Source: GCA-2746795 sp964643965
Lineage (GTDB): Bacteria; Chloroflexota; Anaerolineae; Promineifilales; Promineifilaceae
DNA: 24,355 bases
Reading direction: 5' to 3'
Assembly (NCBI GenBank): GCA_964643965.1
Contig: CAZXVH010000082.1
Coordinates: forward strand, 1 to 24,355
Shown here: piece after piece, positions 14,834-20,365 of the stretch
How the letters are laid out: every line of letters starts with the position of its first letter
Position numbering within the stretch: the first letter of the stretch is position 1
Made by a program: the position numbers and the translations under genes
Notes under the pieces: model-generated
What the model was told of the DNA's origin: nothing
Database searches by the model: none
The model's input: the letters and a program-made list of their open reading frames with translations, nothing else

Positions 14834-16693
14834 CTAACCCAACATCTCCGCTATCTTTGCGTAAATTTCACTGATCTTAAACGGCCGGGCGTGCAATTTC
14901 GGGAATGAAATAATATGACCCAAACCAAATTTACCGCGCAGTAGAAAGGCCAACTGGCCATTGTTCAACTCCGGCACAACGACTTGTTTGTAACTGCGCA
15001 GCACCGCCTCCGTATTTTTGGGGAAGGGGTTCAAATAACGCAGGTGAGCATGGGCAACCTGGTAACCGGCCGCTTGCGCTCGCTGAACGCCAGTATGCAC
15101 GGCGCCAAACGTGCCCCCCCAGGACAAGACCAGCAGGTCGCCTGATTCGGGGCCAGCCACGGCCAACGGCGGGATGACATTTGCCAGCCGCGCCACTTTA
15201 TCCGCTCGCTCCAGGATCATTTGCTCTTGATGTTTGGGATCGTAAGAGACATTGCCGGTGACAGGCGCTTTGGCCAGGCCGCCAATGCGGTGTTCCAGCC
15301 CCAGTGTGCCGGGGATGGCCCAGGGCCGGGCCAATGTTTCTTCATCCCGCAAATAGGGGAAGAAGGGCGCTTCGTCGCTCGTTTCCCGCCCTTCGGGGTG
15401 CGTCACCACAATTTCTTCGATCTCGTCGGGGTCGGGAATCAGCCACGGTTCGGAACTGTTCGCCAGATAGCCATCTGAGAGAATAATGACCGGCGTCATG
15501 GCCCGCACGGCTAAACGACACGCTTCATAAGCAATGTTGAAGCCATCTGAGGAGCTTTGCGGCGCTAATACCGGGATGGGGCTTTCCCCATTGCGGCCGT
15601 AAAGTACCTGGAGTAAATCCCCTTGCTCCACTTTAGTGGGCAGCCCGGTGCTGGGGCCACCACGCTGCACATCAACGATGACCATAGGCAGTTCCAGCAT
15701 CATGGCCAACCCCATGGCCTCGCTTTTGAGGGCAATGCCGGGGCCGCTAGTGCCGGTGACGGCCATCGCGCCGCCAAAAGCGGCGCCAATCACCGACCCC
15801 ATGGCCGCGATTTCATCTTCGGCCTGGAAGGTGCGTACATCAAAATTGCGCAGCGGGGCCAGGGCGTGCAAAATGTCGCTGGCCGGGGTGATGGGATAGG
15901 AGCCGTAAAACAAGGGCTTGCCCATCTTTTTAGCGCCGGTAACTAGCCCGAGGGCAATGGCTTGATTGCCGGTGAGGTTGCGGTAGTTTCCCGGCTTGAG
16001 GGCGGCCGGTCTGATTTGGAAGCGTCGCCGAAATACTTCGGTGGTTTCGCCAAAGAAATAGCCGGTTTCCAGCGCTTTTTTATTGGCTTCGGCAATCTGT
16101 GGGTTGCGCCCAAATTTTTGATCTAACCAGGCGCGCGAGGTCTCCAGGGGGCGGTCGAAAATCCAGAAGGTCATGCCCAGGGCAAAGAAGTTCTGGCAGC
16201 GATCTTTTTCTTTGGTGGTGAGGGTTTCAAACTCTTTGAGCGCTTCTCGGGTGAGAGAAGTCAGAGGGACTTCATGGACTTCGTAGCCACGCAAGGCGCC
16301 ATCTTCCAGTGGATTGGTATCGTACTCCGCTTTTTTCAGGTTATTGACGGTAAAGGCGTCGGTGTTGACGATGATAATGCCGCCTGTTTCTAAATCCGGC
16401 AGACTGGTTTTGAGGGCGGCGGGGTTCATGGCGATCAAAACAAAGGGGGAATCGCCAGGCGTTAAAATTTCATGATGGGACAGGTTAACTTGAAAGCCGC
16501 TGACGCCGGCCAGGGTGCCGGCCGGGGCGCGGATTTCGGCGGGATAATCGGGTAAGGTGCTGATGTCGTTGCCAAACACGGCCGAGGTGTTGGTGAATTG
16601 GGCGCCGGTCAACTGCATCCCGTCACCAGAGTCGCCGGCAAAACGAATGACTACTGACTCTAGCTCCTCAATGTGGGCAGTGGGATTACTCAT
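14834..16693 (-). CDS. korA: 2-oxoacid:ferredoxin oxidoreductase gamma-alpha fusion, KorA-like (first set)
   Basis: A 619-residue fusion of gamma (residues about 12-200) and alpha domains, as in the two-subunit KorAB 2-oxoglutarate enzymes. The gamma domain starts VVIRFAGDSGDGMQLTGAQF and has STLPDYPAEIRAPAGTLAGV. The alpha domain has YPITPASDIL (266-275), TGTSGPGIALKSEAMG, and QRGGPSTGLPTKVEQGDL (343-360). The longest open frame begins 84 bases earlier, but ATG 16691-16693 is preceded at 7 bases by GAGGA (16701-16705) and by MSNPTAHIEELESVVIRF, where the family begins. It follows the FCD regulator gene by 31 bases and is probably cotranscribed with it. Confidence 0.93.
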   Translation of the reverse strand: MSNPTAHIEELESVVIRFAGDSGDGMQLTGAQFTNTSAVFGNDISTLPDYPAEIRAPAGTLAGVSGFQVNLSHHEILTPGDSPFVLIAMNPAALKTSLPDLETGGIIIVNTDAFTVNNLKKAEYDTNPLEDGALRGYEVHEVPLTSLTREALKEFETLTTKEKDRCQNFFALGMTFWIFDRPLETSRAWLDQKFGRNPQIAEANKKALETGYFFGETTEVFRRRFQIRPAALKPGNYRNLTGNQAIALGLVTGAKKMGKPLFYGSYPITPASDILHALAPLRNFDVRTFQAEDEIAAMGSVIGAAFGGAMAVTGTSGPGIALKSEAMGLAMMLELPMVIVDVQRGGPSTGLPTKVEQGDLLQVLYGRNGESPIPVLAPQSSSDGFNIAYEACRLAVRAMTPVIILSDGYLANSSEPWLIPDPDEIEEIVVTHPEGRETSDEAPFFPYLRDEETLARPWAIPGTLGLEHRIGGLAKAPVTGNVSYDPKHQEQMILERADKVARLANVIPPLAVAGPESGDLLVLSWGGTFGAVHTGVQRAQAAGYQVAHAHLRYLNPFPKNTEAVLRSYKQVVVPELNNGQLAFLLRGKFGLGHIISFPKLHARPFKISEIYAKIAEMLG

Positions 16694-16724
16694 AACAATC
16701 TCCTCATGTGGGTGGATTACATCC

Positions 16725-17405
16725 CTATTCATTTTGTGCTGGAATAGGGATAGTGGGTAATAAACAAAAATGCTCAATGAGCCTGGTTAAGCCGAGATCA
16801 AAATCATTTATATCCAGGGCGTCTACAATTTTTTCATGGTAGGTCCATACGTCCACCCAGTATTGATAATTGGCAAAGCGCGTTAATTCGCTGGCTTCAT
16901 AAGCGTCCCAATAGGCTTCCAGCAAGCCCTGAACAAAGGGATTGCCCAGGCGACTGTATATTTTGAGATGAAATTCGCGGTGTTCGCTGTTGGGGATGTG
17001 GACAGGGTGGGAGCGTAATTTTTGCCACGCTTGCTCAACAAGGTGGCGTAGGGCTTGTTTGTCTGCTGCGGTGAGCAGGGCGGCGGCCTGGGGCCACATG
17101 CTTTTTTCGATGGCGCGGCGCAGTTCGCTGTATTGGGCGAACTGGGTTTCGCCGGTTCCCAGGCCAAAGAGTAAGCTGGTGAGGACGGCCGGTTTGAAGT
17201 CGAAGGGCTGTTTTTGGATGCCGTTGCGGGTTTGCACGGAGACGAAACCGAGGCTGCGGGCGACGGCCAGTTGTTCACGCAGTTTGCCGACGCTAATGCC
17301 CAGTTCTTCGCTAATTTCGTTGAGGGTAGCGACGCGCTCTTCTGGTTTTAGGTGGTGGTGGGCCAAATATTTAAGAAAATCGGAATCAAGTTTTCGCAGC
17401 AGCAT
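16725..17405 (-). CDS. FCD-domain (GntR/FadR-like) transcriptional regulator
   Basis: A 226-residue regulator. Residues 1-65 form a winged helix: LDSDFLKYLAHHHLKPEERV, then ATLNEISEELGISVGKLREQ and a wing at FVSVQTRNGIQ. Residues about 80-215 form an all-helical FCD ligand-binding domain, with SEHREFHLKIYSRLGNPFVQ as the typical H-x-x-(I/L)...GNP stretch. Such regulators sense acyl or carboxylic acid ligands, which fits control of the KOR genes immediately downstream; this is inference. No strong Shine-Dalgarno is seen before ATG 17403-17405. The ATG is preceded by an inverted repeat that could be its operator. A decayed copy of the 5' third of this gene lies at 19676-19781. Confidence 0.83.
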   Translation of the reverse strand: MLLRKLDSDFLKYLAHHHLKPEERVATLNEISEELGISVGKLREQLAVARSLGFVSVQTRNGIQKQPFDFKPAVLTSLLFGLGTGETQFAQYSELRRAIEKSMWPQAAALLTAADKQALRHLVEQAWQKLRSHPVHIPNSEHREFHLKIYSRLGNPFVQGLLEAYWDAYEASELTRFANYQYWVDVWTYHEKIVDALDINDFDLGLTRLIEHFCLLPTIPIPAQNE

Positions 17406-17496
17406 GGATCTGATTGATTTGATTTATCGAATGAATTGAATCAATCTAATTTTAGCAAATTTTTGGGGCGGGGCAAGGGGAAGATGTTTGGGCATT
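17296..17496. repeat. Source segment of a regulator-leader duplication
   Basis: Positions 17296-17394 align without gaps to 19676-19774 (about 82 of 99 identical), and the 20 bases at 17477-17496 match 19816-19835 exactly. The pair is in direct orientation and brackets trkH/trkA. Net spacing differs by 41 bases. Confidence 0.88.
17412..17446. promoter_or_regulatory. Inverted repeat, possible operator of the FCD regulator
   Basis: GATTGATTTGATT (17412-17424) and AATTGAATCAATC (17434-17446) are complementary at 11 of 13 positions around a 9-nt loop, within 7-41 bases upstream of the regulator start. Palindromes of this type are usual GntR binding sites; function is inferred. Confidence 0.5.
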
Positions 17497-17499
17497 TGC

Positions 17500-18903
17500 T
17501 TACCCAATCAAAATGGTCGCTTCTGGATACTTCACCAACTGTTCCGCGGGACGGCGTTGGATGAGGGCGATAACGATGGTGAGCGCCCCCAACCGTCCCC
17601 AAAACATCACAAAAGCGATTACCAATTGCCCGAAGGTATTCAACTCGCTGGTAATGCCCAACGACAAACCACAGGTCGCCAGGGCTGAGACAACCTCGAA
17701 TAAAACCAGATTAAACTCAAAGTTGTTTGTGAACAAAATCAGCCAACTGGCGATGAAGACGACGCTGATGCTGATGGTGAGAACGGCCGTGGCCCGCAAC
17801 ACCACCTCCCGGGCAATACGCCGCCCAAAAACATGCACATCACTATGCCCCCGCACATAGCTCAACAAAGCCAGAGATAAGACGGCAAAGGTACCGGTGG
17901 TAATGCCGCCCCCCATCGAAGCGGGCGCACAGCCGATAAACATCAAGGCCATCACCAGCAGTTGGCTTTCGGCCGTTAATTCATTAAAGCTCTCTAATCC
18001 CGGAAAACCGGCGGTGCGGATGGACACAGATTGGAACCAGGTTTGCACCAAACGCTCCGTCAGGGGTAAATGTTGGATGACGCCCCGTGCCTGGCTCTCT
18101 GCGATGAAAAGTCCCGCCCACCCAGCCAGCGTTAACAGCGCCACCACGATAAGCGTGATGCGCGAATTGAGGGAAAATCTGCGATGGGTTTGACGCTGGA
18201 CAAAGTTCACAAAAAGAGGCACCCCTAAGCCACCCAAGACCACGATCCACCCCATAATAATCAAGGTCAAATTGTCAGTGGGAATCCCCGTAGGATATTG
18301 AGGCAAGCCAAAAAACAAGTCGAAGCCAGCGTTGCAAAAGGCGGAAATGGCATGGAACAAGGCATAAAAAGCAACGCGCTCGGTGACAATGCCGCTCATC
18401 TGCCAATGGGTGTACAACAAGCCAGCGCCAATCGCTTCGATAAGCAACATCCCTAGAAAAGCACGAGTGAGCAAAGGAAGCACGGCCGTTGAGTCTTCCA
18501 TCCCCACCGTGCTAGAAACGGCCAGCCGATTGAGCAGCGACACCTTTTGTCCAATTAAGCGCAGCGTCAGCACGATCAAGGCCATGAACCCCATGCCGCC
18601 CAACTGAATCAGACCCAGCAGCACAGTTTGTCCCAGCGGGGTAAAGGTAGTGCTGGTGGTCAGCACAGACAGCCCCGTGACGGTAGCCGCGGAGGTCGCG
18701 GTGAAAAACGCTTCCATCAACGTAATCGGTTTTGTCGTCATACCAGGGAGCAGGAGAACGGCCGTTCCCATCACAATCAGCAGCGCCAGGCCAACGACCA
18801 GGCGCAAGGCGACCGGTACATGCAAACGGCGCTTTGGCTGCATCAATTTACCAGAAAGCCGAATCCAGCGCGTTTGCACTTGTTTAGAAGGGTTAAGTTT
18901 CAT
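17500..18903 (-). CDS. TrkH/KtrB-type potassium channel subunit
   Basis: A 467-residue membrane protein that conducts K+ with the cytosolic TrkA/KtrA protein. The four filter loops are visible: ATVTGLSV (73-80), FCNAGFDLF, IRTAGFPG and ATCGLSLG. Ten or so further hydrophobic segments surround them (four M1-P-M2 repeats). Its ATG overlaps the trkA stop by 4 bases (ATGA), so the pair is coupled. Length agrees with TrkH/KtrB. It could be called either, since the accompanying RCK protein is small like KtrA. Confidence 0.93.
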   Translation of the reverse strand: MKLNPSKQVQTRWIRLSGKLMQPKRRLHVPVALRLVVGLALLIVMGTAVLLLPGMTTKPITLMEAFFTATSAATVTGLSVLTTSTTFTPLGQTVLLGLIQLGGMGFMALIVLTLRLIGQKVSLLNRLAVSSTVGMEDSTAVLPLLTRAFLGMLLIEAIGAGLLYTHWQMSGIVTERVAFYALFHAISAFCNAGFDLFFGLPQYPTGIPTDNLTLIIMGWIVVLGGLGVPLFVNFVQRQTHRRFSLNSRITLIVVALLTLAGWAGLFIAESQARGVIQHLPLTERLVQTWFQSVSIRTAGFPGLESFNELTAESQLLVMALMFIGCAPASMGGGITTGTFAVLSLALLSYVRGHSDVHVFGRRIAREVVLRATAVLTISISVVFIASWLILFTNNFEFNLVLFEVVSALATCGLSLGITSELNTFGQLVIAFVMFWGRLGALTIVIALIQRRPAEQLVKYPEATILIG

Positions 18904-19568
18904 ACCAATTTACTAAACTTCATGACATTGGCGTCCGCACCAAGCACCACCAGCATATCATCCTGCTGAAAAATGATGTCGGCTGGCGGCGCCATAATCA
19001 ACTCATCCCCTCGTTTCACCAACAGTACCGTCACATCATACCGCTGCCGCAAATCACACTGCGCCAAAGAACGATGCACCAAACTTTTCGGCAGCACCAC
19101 CTCCGCTAAACTATACCCGGGACCTAACGGAATCCGTTCCAGCATCGCCGGGGTGCTCATTTCTTCAGCCAACCGTTCTGCACTATTTTGTTCTGGCTGA
19201 ATGACTCTATCCGCACCAATGCGCAGCAAAATATCCTGCTGACGCTTTGTTTGTGTTTTGCAGATGATTCGCTTCACGCCTAAGCTTTTGAGAGAAGCGG
19301 TCGTTAACAAATTGGCTTCAAAATTAGTGCCAATGGCCACCACCACCGTGTCAAAGGAAGGGACGCCAGCGATGCGTAACGCATCTTCATTGGTCGCATC
19401 GAAGGTAGCGGCATGTGTCACACGGTCGGCAATGCTTTGCACCAGGATAGGATCTTCGTCAATGGCCATGACGGTATGCCCCAATTCCTCCAGCCGCAAC
19501 GCCAAATTCATGCCAAATCGCCCCAGTCCAATGATCGCATATTCTTGATGATGATTATTTCTTTTCAT
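18900..19568 (-). CDS. TrkA/KtrA RCK regulatory subunit of potassium uptake
   Basis: A 222-residue cytosolic protein with one RCK_N domain: nucleotide loop GLGRFGMNLALRLEELG (14-30), acidic D37 after HTVMAID, VVVAIGTNFEANLLTTASLK. The C-terminal TrkA_C domain spans about 135-222 (LGPGYSLAEVVLPKSLVHRS, DDMLVVLGADANVMKFSKLV). It gates the channel subunit downstream. It reads 5' of trkH in one operon with promoter elements about 50 bases upstream. Confidence 0.94.
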   Translation of the reverse strand: MKRNNHHQEYAIIGLGRFGMNLALRLEELGHTVMAIDEDPILVQSIADRVTHAATFDATNEDALRIAGVPSFDTVVVAIGTNFEANLLTTASLKSLGVKRIICKTQTKRQQDILLRIGADRVIQPEQNSAERLAEEMSTPAMLERIPLGPGYSLAEVVLPKSLVHRSLAQCDLRQRYDVTVLLVKRGDELIMAPPADIIFQQDDMLVVLGADANVMKFSKLV

Positions 19569-19615
19569 GAGTTGCCTCTACTTAACCTTCCAGAATGTTC
19601 GCCAGCTATAGGCAG

Positions 19616-19643
19616 AGTATAAAACGGATTGGGCCGGGGGCAA
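19616..19643 (-). promoter_or_regulatory. Candidate sigma-70 promoter of the trkA operon
   Basis: On the minus strand, TTGCCC (19638-19643), a 16-bp spacer and TATACT (19616-19621) lie 48 bases upstream of the trkA start. Confidence 0.5.
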
Positions 19644-19648
19644 GCTTC

Positions 19649-19660
19649 ATGTAGTGTCCT
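19649..19660. repeat. 12-bp inverted repeat with 20018-20029
   Basis: ATGTAGTGTCCT here is the exact inverse of AGGACACTACAT at 20018-20029. Together they enclose 381 bases holding two decayed genes. May mark a small decayed mobile unit or be fortuitous. Confidence 0.4.
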
Positions 19661-19662
19661 GT

Positions 19663-19781
19663 CAAAGCTGATCTGATGCCCAGTTCTTCGCTGATTTCGT
19701 TGAGAGTGGCGATACGCGCTCTCGATTTCAGGTGATGATCGGCCAAATAGTTGAGAAAAGCGGAATCAAGTTTTTAGACAT
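19663..19781 (-). pseudogene. Decayed 5' fragment of an FCD regulator paralogue
   Basis: Minus-strand translation of this stretch contains LDSAFLNYLADHHLK and, after a divergent stretch, ATLNEISEELGI, homologous to residues 6-37 of the regulator at 16725. The ATG at 19779-19781 is out of frame with that segment and an in-frame TAA lies just upstream of it, so it is dead. The homology ends near 19676. Confidence 0.8.
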
Positions 19782-19892
19782 GGTTCAAATCTCCATAAAA
19801 TTAGCTTAACACTTTGGGGAAGATGTTTGGGCATTATGAAGCCGGCGTTGGCAACCAGAGACATTTATGAGGAAAGTTGGGAGGAACGGCCG

Positions 19893-20024
19893 TTACCAGA
19901 GTATCTTTATGGGATACTGAGAAAATTGGGCATCTCTGCCTAAGATCGACAGGTTTTCAGTGATTGCCTGGGCAATGTCCCCGATGAACCACAGAAAGGT
20001 GTGAGTATCCAACAAATAGGACAC
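19893..20024 (-). pseudogene. Internally deleted VapC PIN-domain toxin
   Basis: Starting at GTG 20022-20024, which overlaps the antitoxin stop (TAGTG), the frame encodes VSYLLDTHTFLWFIG, the first strand and D of a VapC/PIN toxin, and then joins directly to DIAQAITENLSILGRDAQFS and QYPIKILW before a stop at 19893-19895. Full VapC proteins are about 130 residues; this reads 43. About 85 residues of the middle, including most acidic residues, are gone, consistent with an in-frame deletion. The product is presumably inactive; alternatively it is a short remnant peptide. Confidence 0.8.
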
Positions 20025-20245
20025 TACATATACTCCTGGAAATCAGGTAAAGGGGCATCAAAATCATCTGACATTTGGATTAGCCCTTTGGCGCTGCCAA
20101 AACGACGCGGTAGTTTGGATGTGGCTGCCGTTAACTTGACAAAGGGTTCTGATCCTTTGGCAATAATGACATCTTCGCCACTGGCTGCCAGTTCGAGCAG
20201 TTCTAGAAATTTATCTTTTGCCTGTTGCAGTTCAATTTGTGTCAT
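20024..20245 (-). CDS. VapB/Phd-YefM-type antitoxin
   Basis: A 73-residue antitoxin of the Phd/YefM fold: MTQIELQQAKDKFLELLELA, GEDVIIAKGSEPFVKLT, and a C-terminal toxin-binding tail with DFDAPLPDFQEYM. AAGGA precedes the ATG by about 8 bases. It remains intact although its PIN-type toxin partner is deleted, so it may act only as an orphan repressor or neutraliser of related toxins. Confidence 0.88.
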   Translation of the reverse strand: MTQIELQQAKDKFLELLELAASGEDVIIAKGSEPFVKLTAATSKLPRRFGSAKGLIQMSDDFDAPLPDFQEYM

Positions 20246-20288
20246 CGCACTATCCTTCAGGAGCCAATTTGCGGCATCTTTGATGAAG

Positions 20289-20294
20289 ATTATA
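20289..20294 (-). promoter_or_regulatory. Candidate -10 box of the antitoxin promoter
   Basis: Exact TATAAT on the minus strand, 43 bases before the antitoxin start, with TGG just upstream; no strong -35. The TA promoter region 20246-20365 holds nothing else apparent. Confidence 0.45.
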
Positions 20295-20365
20295 CCAGAA
20301 GTGAAACTGATACGTGTTCAGGTGAGGTTTTGGGTGAGGGTGAGGCGCAGGGAAGAGAACGGCCG

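Noticed and set aside
19649..20029. 12-bp inverted repeats taken as insertion-sequence ends
   Set aside because: No transposase, no target duplication and the right copy overlaps the antitoxin/toxin junction; kept only as a low-confidence repeat.
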